This document shows positions 17,062 through 24,110 of a stretch of DNA of 30,201 nt, one piece after another. Position 1 is the stretch's first letter. Every line of letters begins with the position of its first letter. The position numbers and the translations under genes are program-made. Under the pieces are notes generated by a model that was not told the DNA's origin, searched no databases, and saw nothing but the letters and a program-made list of their open reading frames with translations. The DNA is from Candidatus Heimdallarchaeota archaeon (GTDB taxonomy: Archaea > Asgardarchaeota > Heimdallarchaeia > JABLTI01), in contig JAGMDP010000088.1 in assembly GCA_023128635.1 (NCBI GenBank), forward strand, positions 1 through 30,201, given 5' to 3'.

Positions 17062-17182
17062 TCTAATTACCTGATTCTTTTCTAGACTTTCCATTTCTTC
17101 TCTTTGTTCTATTATAACTTTTTCCAATTCATTTTTAATAGTACGAAGCGTAAGAAAAATTAGGAATTTGAATGGGATTACG

Positions 17183-17548
17183 ATGATAATTGAAAAAACT
17201 AAATTTGGATCGATAACTATCGACGGCGTAAAATACAAGCATGACATCTATATTAATGTCGATGGTACGATAACAGAAAGAAAAAAGGAATTATCTAGAC
17301 CCATAAGTAAAGGACATACAGTTCTTGGTCCCTTAGAAATTCAATTGTTATTAGATCAGAAACCCGATACACTAGTAATCGGACAAGGTCAACGTGGTAT
17401 TTTACCTATGCCTGAGGAATCAAAGAAATTACTCGAAAATTCAAAAGTAATCTTAATCATAGATAAAACACCGGTTGTAATGCATTTATTAAATAATTTA
17501 ATCAAAGAAAAAGCAAAAGTTGCAGCAATATTACATCTCACATGTTAA
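17183..17548 (+). CDS. Mth938/NDUFAF3-like domain protein (DUF498)
   Basis: A 121-residue single-domain protein of the Mth938 family, whose eukaryotic member NDUFAF3 helps assemble respiratory complex I. The family pattern is clear: KFGSITIDGVKYKHDIYINV at the start, then the central PDTLVIGQGQRGIL loop (about 69-82) and a final VAAILHLTC strand. Its biochemical function in archaea is unknown. The ATG at 17183 is preferred, with GGGAT 4 nt upstream; a TTG at 17168 would add five residues but has AGGA too close. It is divergent from lplA across 121 bp and 72 bp upstream of the hydrolase. Confidence 0.8.
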   Translation: MIIEKTKFGSITIDGVKYKHDIYINVDGTITERKKELSRPISKGHTVLGPLEIQLLLDQKPDTLVIGQGQRGILPMPEESKKLLENSKVILIIDKTPVVMHLLNNLIKEKAKVAAILHLTC

Positions 17549-17620
17549 AGTAAAGTATGGTTTCTAAACAAATAAAAGGACTATTATAAATTAATCATAT
17601 AATGAATAGGAGAGTAAACA

Positions 17621-18823
17621 ATGGTCTCTACCGATGAATTAGCTGAAAAAATCTTCACTATTAGAGATCCAAATTACTCGAAAAAATCTTCGCCAAAAAT
17701 ATCTGCAGCTGAAAAGAGAATAAATAAGACTTTGAAACGGAACGATATCGAGTCAACAGCTAATCCAGACAACGAAGGTGATTTCTTAGTATTATTTATC
17801 CATGGTTTTGCGGCTTCAAAGTATTGTTGGCTGGATCCTGATGTAGGAAACATGGGCTGGGTTAAAGAATATAGCAAGGATCCAGAACCAGTCGATTTTG
17901 GGTGGCATTCAATACCCCCTCCACCTTTCATACCTGTTGAGTGGTCTCTTTCAAAACAGGTTGTCCCAAAAGGTGCAACCGAAATACTGGATAAACACGG
18001 TATAGACTGGTTAACATATTCACAAAAATCTGCTTTTGGTGATATTGGAGTTTCAGTTAAGGAATTAACTAAGATAATTAGTGCGATTGTAAACGAATAT
18101 GGTGAAAGAAGGATAATTATCATTGCTCACTCTCGAGGTGGTTTAATCTCGAAAAAATATTTAGACATAACAAAGAAAACACCTGTAGAAAAACTGGTAA
18201 CTTTTGGAACTCCATATGGTGGTACTTTTTTCTCTGCATTTGAGATGTTTCGATTACCATCTAAGCAGTTCTTGAATAGAGTTAAAGCTGTAAGAAAGTT
18301 ATGGGACGTCAGTCAAGAACGTAAAATTGAGTCATTTGCAACAAAACAAATGGCTCCTGGTTCTAAATTTCTAAAAGAATTATCATCAAAGGGTTGCAGA
18401 AGTGATGTCAAATATGTTAATGTCGCAGGGACGAATTCTCTCATAACTAATGTTTATACTTGGAGGTGGGATACCTCCTGTCTTCTCCCCAAATTTTTCT
18501 ATGCAAAAGAAAAAATGAACTTGCGCAAGAAATTAGTTTCTGAAAAACGTTCGATACATGAATGGTATGATTTACCAAAACACTTTCTATTTTATCCATT
18601 TAATTGGACTCTCGTTCCCAATAAAATATTTGAAATCTATCCTCGAGTAGGTTATCCTGAGGTTTTAAGAGGTGATGGTGCTGTTTCAGTAGAAAGTGCG
18701 TTAATGGTTGAAAAGGAAGTAAAGCAATATATTATCAACAAAAACCATGTCGATATGACTTGTAGTAAAACGGGCTACGACATTATGGTAAGAGAGATAA
18801 AGGAAACAATGAACACAAGTTAA
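17621..18823 (+). CDS. Alpha/beta hydrolase (lipase/esterase-like)
   Basis: A 400-residue alpha/beta hydrolase, no signal peptide, so probably cytosolic. The oxyanion motif LFIHGFAASKYCW (58-70) precedes the nucleophile elbow IAHSRGGL (168-175), in which Ala replaces the first Gly of GxSxG, as in Bacillus-type lipases. S171 is the likely nucleophile; D352 in RGDGAVS and H376 in NKNHVDM complete a plausible triad. The long segment between about 205 and 345 is a lid or cap region. The substrate is unknown; PGAP1/lipase-like or acyl-ester hydrolysis is likely. AGGAG lies 6-8 nt upstream of the ATG. It sits between the Mth938-like gene and the second tandem GNAT. Confidence 0.85.
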   Translation: MVSTDELAEKIFTIRDPNYSKKSSPKISAAEKRINKTLKRNDIESTANPDNEGDFLVLFIHGFAASKYCWLDPDVGNMGWVKEYSKDPEPVDFGWHSIPPPPFIPVEWSLSKQVVPKGATEILDKHGIDWLTYSQKSAFGDIGVSVKELTKIISAIVNEYGERRIIIIAHSRGGLISKKYLDITKKTPVEKLVTFGTPYGGTFFSAFEMFRLPSKQFLNRVKAVRKLWDVSQERKIESFATKQMAPGSKFLKELSSKGCRSDVKYVNVAGTNSLITNVYTWRWDTSCLLPKFFYAKEKMNLRKKLVSEKRSIHEWYDLPKHFLFYPFNWTLVPNKIFEIYPRVGYPEVLRGDGAVSVESALMVEKEVKQYIINKNHVDMTCSKTGYDIMVREIKETMNTS

Positions 18824-18838
18824 AAATAGTGTTTGGGA

Positions 18839-18888
18839 ATCTAGAAATTAGCTAATAGCTAACAAATAGTACTATGCTTCTTCTAGAT
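18839..18888. promoter_or_regulatory. Nested palindromes upstream of the second tandem GNAT
   Basis: TTAGCTA-A-TAGCTAA (18848-18862) is a perfect 15-bp palindrome. It is flanked by a second pair, ATCTAGAA (18839-18846) and TTCTAGAT (18881-18888). A TATA-like aataaattaa follows at 18890-18899 and would start transcription near the TTG at 18919. The site just upstream of the core promoter suits an activator or a repressor; this is inferred. Confidence 0.45.
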
Positions 18889-18918
18889 AGAATAAATTAA
18901 AATTTGGTCTGATTAAAT

Positions 18919-19908
18919 TTGACGGATTCAAACTCAATACGAATAAAACGAGTTCCGTTAATTAGATTGCATTGGTTCACAAAGCTAAATATGAAAATCC
19001 ACCAAGAAGATCCTATTTTTAAGAAAGCACAAGAATCTAGAAAGAGCAAAATCAGTTTTTATTTCAATTTCGCTTCAAAGCTAGCAAGACAATTTAGATT
19101 TGTCTTACTTGAAAATGGAAAAATTGCCGCAACACTTTCATTAGAGAAACGAAAACACTCATTCTTTGTTTATGCAATTGGAGTAAAAAAGGAATATAGA
19201 AGAAAAGGATATGGAAGCATTTTAATGAAATTTACAGAGGATTTTACAAGAAAGAAAAATAAGAATTTCATTTGCTTTTCAGTTTTGCTTGAGAATAAAC
19301 CTGCGGTTAAAATGTATGAAAAATTGGAGTATCACTCGCAAGGAGTAGGCTTAACTCTAATTAGATTGTTTCTGTGGAAATTAAAAACAACAAAACAAGA
19401 ATCTGAAATTTCTGATAAAATTTCATTAAGAAAACTTTCAAAATTAAGTGAAATCAAAAAAATTGCTTATTACTGGTGGGCAAAGGAGGTTGAAGCACTC
19501 GCAGGAACAGATGCAATGCATATTAGTATAGAAGATTCCATTCTAGATTTAGATTTTAATCCAGAGTGGCCTACTTTTGAAATAAAAACAAACGAAAAAC
19601 CAACTGGTCTTATAATTATAATTCCATCAGATTTCTTTCAAACAGCTGTCTTATTTTCAGATCCAAATAGTACTTGGAGTATAAAGTGGTTCTTCAATCT
19701 TCTTGAATTTATTATGAAACAAAAAATCGTTCAGATGAAAAATACTGGAAATAAGAATTCAAGCACAATTAAACTAGAAAAATCATCTGTCTTACAGATA
19801 TTTCTCACACATCAACATAAAGATAATATTATCTCGAATCTGGCTTCCGATACTGTAATTCATGATTCTACTGAAGACAGACAAATCTTCTTCAAAAAAT
19901 TGGATTAA
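18919..19908 (+). CDS. Tandem GNAT-family acetyltransferase (N-terminal half intact)
   Basis: A 329-residue protein with an active-looking N-terminal GNAT domain (about 5-160): the strand ENGKIAATLSL, then VYAIGVKKEYRRKGYGSILM with the R-x-x-G-x-G loop that binds the acetyl-CoA pyrophosphate, then ENKPAVKMYEKLEY. The C-terminal half (about 170-329) has GNAT-like secondary structure, with a strand at KPTGLIIII, but no acetyl-CoA loop, and is probably a degenerate second copy. The TTG at 18919 is the likely start because the preceding TATA-like element fits a leaderless transcript and residues 7-20 (IRIKRVPLIRLHWF) belong to the fold. The substrate is unknown. Confidence 0.82.
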   Translation: MTDSNSIRIKRVPLIRLHWFTKLNMKIHQEDPIFKKAQESRKSKISFYFNFASKLARQFRFVLLENGKIAATLSLEKRKHSFFVYAIGVKKEYRRKGYGSILMKFTEDFTRKKNKNFICFSVLLENKPAVKMYEKLEYHSQGVGLTLIRLFLWKLKTTKQESEISDKISLRKLSKLSEIKKIAYYWWAKEVEALAGTDAMHISIEDSILDLDFNPEWPTFEIKTNEKPTGLIIIIPSDFFQTAVLFSDPNSTWSIKWFFNLLEFIMKQKIVQMKNTGNKNSSTIKLEKSSVLQIFLTHQHKDNIISNLASDTVIHDSTEDRQIFFKKLD

Positions 19909-19997
19909 CAACTAAAGAATTAAAAAGAACTCAGTCAAATAAATTTCAATTGTTTGATGGAACGTTTTTCCTTACACAAATTTTCAGAGGAATAAAA

Positions 19998-20636
19998 TTG
20001 ACTGATAAAGGAATGAATGATATTTTAGAAACAAGAGACAATCAGAAAATAATAAAACATTCAAGAAAAAGAAAACTGACTGAATTAATTTTTCTGCTTA
20101 TGTTTCTAGCTGTAGGAACTATTGCAATTGTATTTGGTGCTGTATTTAATGATCAAACATTATTCTTCAGGATTACACTAATTATTTTTGGTAGTATTGT
20201 TCTAATTATTTATCTCGAATCATTTGTGTCAATAATGATGTGCACAATTGTCCTAAGCCCAAAGGAAATACGCTTTCGTTCGTATTTCAGTTGGAGTGAA
20301 TTCAATTGGGATGAAATCACCTCTATTGAGATAGAAAAGAAAAACACTCGAGCAACCAAAGGTAAAAAAATATCAAAATTCACTTTATTAGAATTAATTG
20401 CTGAAGACGATAAAACCGTCTTATTCGCTTTATTTAGATTTAGAGTAAAAGAAACTGAACAAATTGTTGAATTAATAAGAGCAAGCTTCTCAGAAAGTCA
20501 AGGTAAAGAGCTAAACATAGTTGAATCAAAATCTTCCAAAGAAGAAGAACAAAGTACATCAGAAATACCTCTAACTGTAGACGAAATTGACTCAAAGATT
20601 CCACCAAAGGTCGAAGACTTTGAAGTAGAAGAATAA
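19998..20636 (+). CDS. Two-helix membrane protein with a PH-like domain
   Basis: A 212-residue membrane protein. Two transmembrane helices (about 28-50 and 56-76) are followed by a soluble beta-rich domain (about 83-163): TIVLSPKEIRFRSYFSWSEF, NWDEITSIEIEKKN, FTLLELIAEDDKTVLFALF and the helix KETEQIVELIRAS. This order of strands and a final helix is that of bacterial/archaeal PH-like (bPH) domains. An acidic Ser/Glu-rich tail (about 165-212) follows. The TTG at 19998 is chosen because AGAGGA lies 5 nt upstream; the frame stays open to a TTG at 19950. The function is unknown. It sits between two tandem GNAT genes and ends 4 bp from the convergent one. Confidence 0.7.
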   Translation: MTDKGMNDILETRDNQKIIKHSRKRKLTELIFLLMFLAVGTIAIVFGAVFNDQTLFFRITLIIFGSIVLIIYLESFVSIMMCTIVLSPKEIRFRSYFSWSEFNWDEITSIEIEKKNTRATKGKKISKFTLLELIAEDDKTVLFALFRFRVKETEQIVELIRASFSESQGKELNIVESKSSKEEEQSTSEIPLTVDEIDSKIPPKVEDFEVEE

Positions 20637-20640
20637 CAAT

Positions 20641-21630
20641 TCACATTGAGAAACTTGTACAATTAACTAACCATTCGTGATCGTAGGATTTTATATCTTC
20701 ACTAAATTTTATCATTCGTAATATAGTAGAGCGAACTCGAAATTCTGAATTTATTAAATGCTTGTAAACAAGCCAGTAACTGGAATTGATATTCATCTTT
20801 AAAGAAGTTCTATTTAATTTTTCCCCGAATTTATCACAAGCAAATAATAGATAATCCAAATATTGTGGATCTTTCAAATCCTTATCAATAACCAAAATTT
20901 TAACAGTTAAATCCTGATCAACTTCTTCTGTTTCATATCTTCTAAATGTCCTGCAGATTGCAAAACCTATGATAAAGCCTTCCTTCTTAAGAAGAATTGT
21001 TTCTCCGAAATTGTGCTTTTCTGCAAGTAAAATTTCTGTTCTATAATCTAAACCATTCTCAATTTTACTAGCAAGCCAACCGCACCTAGTAAATATGTCA
21101 GCTTTATCCTCTTCTTGTGACATATAATTTATCTCGAGATTGTTTTCTTCTGCAAATTTGCCAAAATTTGTTTCTTTTAAAGGAGATAAAATAATTGGTC
21201 GTATGAGCCGCATCGTTTGAAAAGCTGGTTTAAAACCGAGTTTACTATAAAGACCAATATTTGAACTGCTAGCATTCATAGTTTCTAAAGCTAGAGTTGT
21301 AACACTTCGTTTCTTATCCAAATACTCGACTGCTTTAACCATTAAAGCCTTACCATATCCTTTCTCTTGAAAATCCGGATGTACTCCAAGGGTTCCTATC
21401 CAACCAAATTTGCCCCAAACATGACAGAAAATCGCACCAACTACCTTATTCTTTTCAATAGCAATTATGTTTCCTTCAGGTTCGAGTTCTAAATAAGGTA
21501 AAATCGCTTCTGGTTTGCGATTTCGATTCCTTCTTTTTCCTCTCCTCTTAAGAGACCAATCATCAAATGCTTCTCGTAAAACATCAATAACCTGTGGGAT
21601 ATGCTTCTTTGTCATTCGAGTGATTTTCAT
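20641..21630 (-). CDS. Tandem GNAT-family acetyltransferase (third copy)
   Basis: A 329-residue protein with an intact N-terminal GNAT domain (about 1-150): NKVVGAIFCHVWG, then IGTLGVHPDFQEKGYGKALM with the Q-x-x-G-x-G acetyl-CoA loop, and SSNIGLYSKLGF. The C-terminal half (about 155-329) includes a strand GFIIGFAICR and the helix pattern of the fold but no acetyl-CoA loop. The layout matches the gene at 18919, and both are about 329 residues, suggesting an old duplication. The ATG at 21630 has AAAGGA 9 nt upstream; the ATG at 21639 overlaps that ribosome binding site and is unlikely. The substrate is unknown. Confidence 0.83.
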   Translation of the reverse strand: MKITRMTKKHIPQVIDVLREAFDDWSLKRRGKRRNRNRKPEAILPYLELEPEGNIIAIEKNKVVGAIFCHVWGKFGWIGTLGVHPDFQEKGYGKALMVKAVEYLDKKRSVTTLALETMNASSSNIGLYSKLGFKPAFQTMRLIRPIILSPLKETNFGKFAEENNLEINYMSQEEDKADIFTRCGWLASKIENGLDYRTEILLAEKHNFGETILLKKEGFIIGFAICRTFRRYETEEVDQDLTVKILVIDKDLKDPQYLDYLLFACDKFGEKLNRTSLKMNINSSYWLVYKHLINSEFRVRSTILRMIKFSEDIKSYDHEWLVNCTSFSM

Positions 21631-21673
21631 AAGGATCATTCCTTTAACAGCAATATAGAATATTCATCCACAA

Positions 21674-22213
21674 TCATGATTCAAAATATGCAAGACCAAA
21701 TGTAAGTATCAATATAACACCAATAATTATTAAAATAACTCCAAGAATTCTGCCTAAGAGATTACTTTTCTTAAGACCAATATTCTTGACCAATTGATTA
21801 CCAAGTAATGGCAAAATGGTTAATCCAAGACCCAATGAGATGAAAATTGAAAAACCAAATGAAAAAATGTGTCGTGGAATAATAAATGAAATAGCAAGTA
21901 GAATTACTGGTACAACGAACATAAATGCAATGTAAATAAGGTAAAATCTTTCTGTAAATCTTAGGAATTTAACTGTCCTGTTTTCATGCTCTGGTGTACA
22001 ACTTAGGAAAAATTCGATTTCTTCTTGATTCCTCTTTTGATATTTACTCTCAAGTAATTCTTTAATCTCCGGTTGTGCTTTACTGCACCAGTAACAACGT
22101 GGTTCATTAATCTCTATTAGCATCTCTGAATCTGCTTCATATTCGGATTCTGCTTTCTCTTCCGTTATATCTACTTCATCAGTTAGCTGATTTGTTTCTT
22201 CCTCAGACAACAT
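21674..22213 (-). CDS. Zinc-finger membrane protein, unknown function
   Basis: A 179-residue protein I cannot assign. An acidic N-terminus (1-35) leads to a likely treble-clef-type metal site: CYWC (C40, C43), then FFLSCTPEHE (C72, H76), resembling the C..C...FC...C/H pattern of TRASH/MYND-like fingers. Three transmembrane helices follow (about 90-112, 116-136 and 152-175). The finger would face the cytoplasm if the N-terminus is inside. There is no ribosome binding site, but TATA-like ttttaaattc about 20-30 nt upstream suggests a leaderless start. It lies 43 bp upstream of the third tandem GNAT on the same strand and may be co-transcribed with it. Confidence 0.7.
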   Translation of the reverse strand: MLSEEETNQLTDEVDITEEKAESEYEADSEMLIEINEPRCYWCSKAQPEIKELLESKYQKRNQEEIEFFLSCTPEHENRTVKFLRFTERFYLIYIAFMFVVPVILLAISFIIPRHIFSFGFSIFISLGLGLTILPLLGNQLVKNIGLKKSNLLGRILGVILIIIGVILILTFGLAYFES

Positions 22214-22327
22214 AAGCAGATGTAATTACTATGAATTTAAAATTCTTTTCTAAAAGAATCACAATAGAATCGCTGAGTTTTTCTAGTCCATTTTAAAATA
22301 TAAAATAGTATGTTGATACCAAAAATG

Positions 22328-22352
22328 ATAAATAAAATCGCGTTTTATTTAT
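22328..22352. promoter_or_regulatory. 10-bp perfect inverted repeat in a divergent promoter region
   Basis: ATAAATAAAA (22328-22337) and TTTTATTTAT (22343-22352) flank a TCGCG core. The site is upstream of TATA-like cttaaaaag (about 22361-22369) of the zinc-ribbon gene and about 115 nt from the start of the divergent membrane protein gene. The position suits an operator for one or both genes; function is inferred. Confidence 0.5.
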
Positions 22353-22417
22353 TACAACAAACTTAAAAAGTAAAAAACCTCTAAATACAATCGTAGAATA
22401 TTATTAGGTGATACATA

Positions 22418-22561
22418 ATGCCATACCAATGCCCTAAGTGCGGAACAGAAAATATCAAAGAAGTAGAAGATAAATCAAAAGTTTTGGGATACGCTGGCCA
22501 TAACCCTATCTATGCAAAAGTAAAAGTTTGCAAAGAATGCGGGAATAGATTTACAGATTAG
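22418..22561 (+). CDS. Small zinc-ribbon protein
   Basis: A 47-residue frame starting MPYQCPKCGTENIKEVED and ending VKVCKECGNRFTD. Two CxxC knuckles (C5/C8 and C38/C41), each followed by Gly, form a complete zinc ribbon. Its small size explains why length cut-offs miss it. The ATG has GGTG 7 nt upstream, and a TATA-like element is correctly spaced before that, so expression is credible. Such free-standing ribbons in archaea can act as transcription or ribosome-associated factors or as adaptors; nothing here chooses between them. A T-run at 22590-22597 follows the stop. Confidence 0.85.
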   Translation: MPYQCPKCGTENIKEVEDKSKVLGYAGHNPIYAKVKVCKECGNRFTD

Positions 22562-22589
22562 ATTAGTAACTAATACTACTCTAACTGTG

Positions 22590-22597
22590 GATTTTTT
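22590..22597 (+). terminator. T-run after the zinc-ribbon gene
   Basis: A run of seven T preceded by GGA, about 30 nt downstream of the zinc-ribbon stop, with further T-rich sequence to 22665. This is a typical archaeal terminator form. Confidence 0.4.
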
Positions 22598-22671
22598 TCT
22601 ACTTGAGAGCATATGATATTATATCTTTCGAAGTAATCTTTTTTTGTTTATTTTTCTTTTGTATTTCTTAT

Positions 22672-22689
22672 TCTCTAATATTTTAGAGA
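22672..22689 (-). terminator. Hairpin at the end of the 74-residue gene
   Basis: TCTCTAA and TTAGAGA pair over a 4-nt loop, immediately adjacent to the stop codon of the minus-strand gene ending at 22690. It may end that transcript or, with the T-rich tract, separate it from the convergent zinc-ribbon gene. Confidence 0.4.
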
Positions 22690-22914
22690 TCACTTCATAT
22701 CCCAAACAACTTCTCCTTTCTCAACATGTTCTATATCTACAAGCAGAGGAGGTTTTACCGTTATTTTTAGTTTGTATTTATATGCTAGTTCATTCAGTTT
22801 TTCTTTAGCATCTTGTAGTGCATTATCTATAGTTTCTTCTACCAGAAAATTTAGAGTTTCTTTATCTAAGGGCAATTTATTCCTTCCAAATAATCGTTCT
22901 GTTTTATTAAACAT
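22690..22914 (-). CDS. Small unknown protein (74 residues)
   Basis: I do not recognise it. It is soluble and charged: a basic start (FNKTERLFGRNK), a long helix (about 18-47, TLNFLVEETIDNALQDAKEK) and a C-terminal beta-like part (LKITVKPPLLVDIEHVEKGE). There is no ribosome binding site, but AT-rich sequence 20-30 nt upstream would allow a leaderless start at the ATG 22914. Support for its being real is a protein-like composition, a hairpin right after the stop and the lack of any better frame in the region. Confidence 0.55.
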   Translation of the reverse strand: MFNKTERLFGRNKLPLDKETLNFLVEETIDNALQDAKEKLNELAYKYKLKITVKPPLLVDIEHVEKGEVVWDMK

Positions 22915-23020
22915 CTAATACATAATTTAAAGAAATTTTGTTCTGAATCTTGCGCGAAAAGAAATGTTTTATTATTAAATCGATGCAATTATTGACAGTA
23001 TTATAAAATGGTTGATTTAA

Positions 23021-23512
23021 ATGAGTAAAGGTAGAATATTCTTAGGCGCTCTTTTTGGAGCAATTATTGGTGTTGGATTACTCGTTCTATCATTTTGGTT
23101 AGCACAAACAATACCAAGTATGGCTTATGTTGCTTTTGCAAGTTGGCTTGTTGGTGGGTTTGTAGCAGGATTAATAGCTTCTAGCCCAGGAAGAGGAGCT
23201 TTAGCGGGTTTCTTAACTGCTTTAATTGGATTCATCATAAATTCTTTGATAATTGTATTGCTGACTGTTTTTACAGGAAGCGGACTTCTTACAGTTATTT
23301 TTGGATTAGCTACTTTTGGCATGGTTAATCCCGCGGATTATTCAGCTGTTATTGGTATCTTGATTGCTATTGGAATTCTTATCTCTCTAATTGTTTCAGC
23401 AATATTAGGTGTAACAAGTATAATCGCTGGATTAATTGGTGGTGCAATAAATAATCCAAATCGATCCAAAGCAGAAGCTTACCAAGAGTATCCTGATGAC
23501 TCTTATAGATGA
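23021..23512 (+). CDS. Glycine-rich four-helix membrane protein
   Basis: A 163-residue integral membrane protein with about four transmembrane helices (roughly 5-28, 32-52, 58-85 and 108-142). It is rich in small residues, with GxxxG-like packing motifs (for example GALFGAIIGVG, GGFVAGLIAS and GRGALAGFLTA) and a short polar C-terminus (NNPNRSKAEAYQEYPDDSYR). The layout recalls archaeal DUF5518-type proteins, but I see no diagnostic motif. There is no ribosome binding site just before the ATG, and the AT-rich stretch 20-50 nt upstream could hold the promoter. The function is unknown. The Lrp regulator gene begins 139 bp downstream with its own promoter. Confidence 0.75.
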   Translation: MSKGRIFLGALFGAIIGVGLLVLSFWLAQTIPSMAYVAFASWLVGGFVAGLIASSPGRGALAGFLTALIGFIINSLIIVLLTVFTGSGLLTVIFGLATFGMVNPADYSAVIGILIAIGILISLIVSAILGVTSIIAGLIGGAINNPNRSKAEAYQEYPDDSYR

Positions 23513-23603
23513 GTGCTGCTGAAAATAGAAAGATAGTTTAATGGAGAAGTAATGCTTCTCGAATTTCTTTTTTAAAATTTCAAGCGGTAAGCTTATTATC
23601 TAC

Positions 23604-23627
23604 TTTTCGTTATAATTTAAACGAAAA
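23604..23627 (+). promoter_or_regulatory. TATA box inside an inverted repeat, lrp promoter
   Basis: TTTTCGTT (23604-23611), ATAATTTA, AACGAAAA (23620-23627): a perfect 8-bp inverted repeat enclosing an 8-bp TATA-like core. Transcription would start about 25 nt downstream, close to the GTG at 23652. Archaeal Lrp-family proteins often repress their own genes by binding over the TATA box, so this is a good candidate autoregulatory operator (inferred). Confidence 0.6.
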
Positions 23628-23651
23628 TCGTATAATGTTAAAGTACGTATT

Positions 23652-24092
23652 GTGGAAGCAAAACTGATGATAGACGAAATCGACAAAAAAATAATTGGCA
23701 TTCTCATGGAAGATTCGAGGGTAACAAATGTGCAGATCGCTCAGAAAATAAAAAGAAGTGAATCAACGGTTCGTCAACGAATGTCAAAATTAGTTGAGAA
23801 AGGAATCATTAAAAGATTCTCAATTATGATTAATCCAATAGCGTTTGGTTATAATACCGAAGCATTTGTAGGTATTAATACAAATCCTAGTAAATTACTT
23901 AAAGTAATAAAATCCTTGAAGAAAATTAAAGACATTGTTTCTATCTCCACAACCACAGGAGACTATATGATATTGTGTGAGATTTGGGCAGAAGATGGTG
24001 TTCATTTATCAGATATAGTTGACAAAATTGAAGACATAGATGGTGTACTTGAAATATTACCATCAATTATACAAGAAAAACATAAAGAATAG
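23652..24092 (+). CDS. Lrp/AsnC family transcriptional regulator
   Basis: A 146-residue DNA-binding regulator, typical Lrp/AsnC length. The N-terminal winged helix-turn-helix (about 6-55) starts with IDEIDKKIIGILMEDSRV and includes the recognition-helix region RSESTVRQRMSKLVEKGIIK. The C-terminal RAM/ligand-binding domain (about 66-140) has the betaalphabeta pattern: AFVGINTNP, DIVSISTTTGDYMILCEIWA and ILPSIIQE. The TTGDYD-like element near the middle (TTTGDYM) is the usual effector-binding turn. The GTG at 23652 fits a nearly leaderless transcript; the ATG at 23667 (MIDEIDKK) is an alternative start. An inverted repeat over its TATA box suggests autoregulation. The effector, probably an amino acid, is not known. 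It converges on the GTPase gene. Confidence 0.92.
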   Translation: MEAKLMIDEIDKKIIGILMEDSRVTNVQIAQKIKRSESTVRQRMSKLVEKGIIKRFSIMINPIAFGYNTEAFVGINTNPSKLLKVIKSLKKIKDIVSISTTTGDYMILCEIWAEDGVHLSDIVDKIEDIDGVLEILPSIIQEKHKE

Positions 24093-24110
24093 TTAGTTAA
24101 AATTTCGTTA

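Noticed and set aside
17062..17247. N-terminal extension of lipoate ligase to 17247
   Set aside because: The extra 62 residues are hydrophobic and unlike the family, overlap the divergent Mth938-like gene, and the ATG at 17061 has a ribosome binding site.
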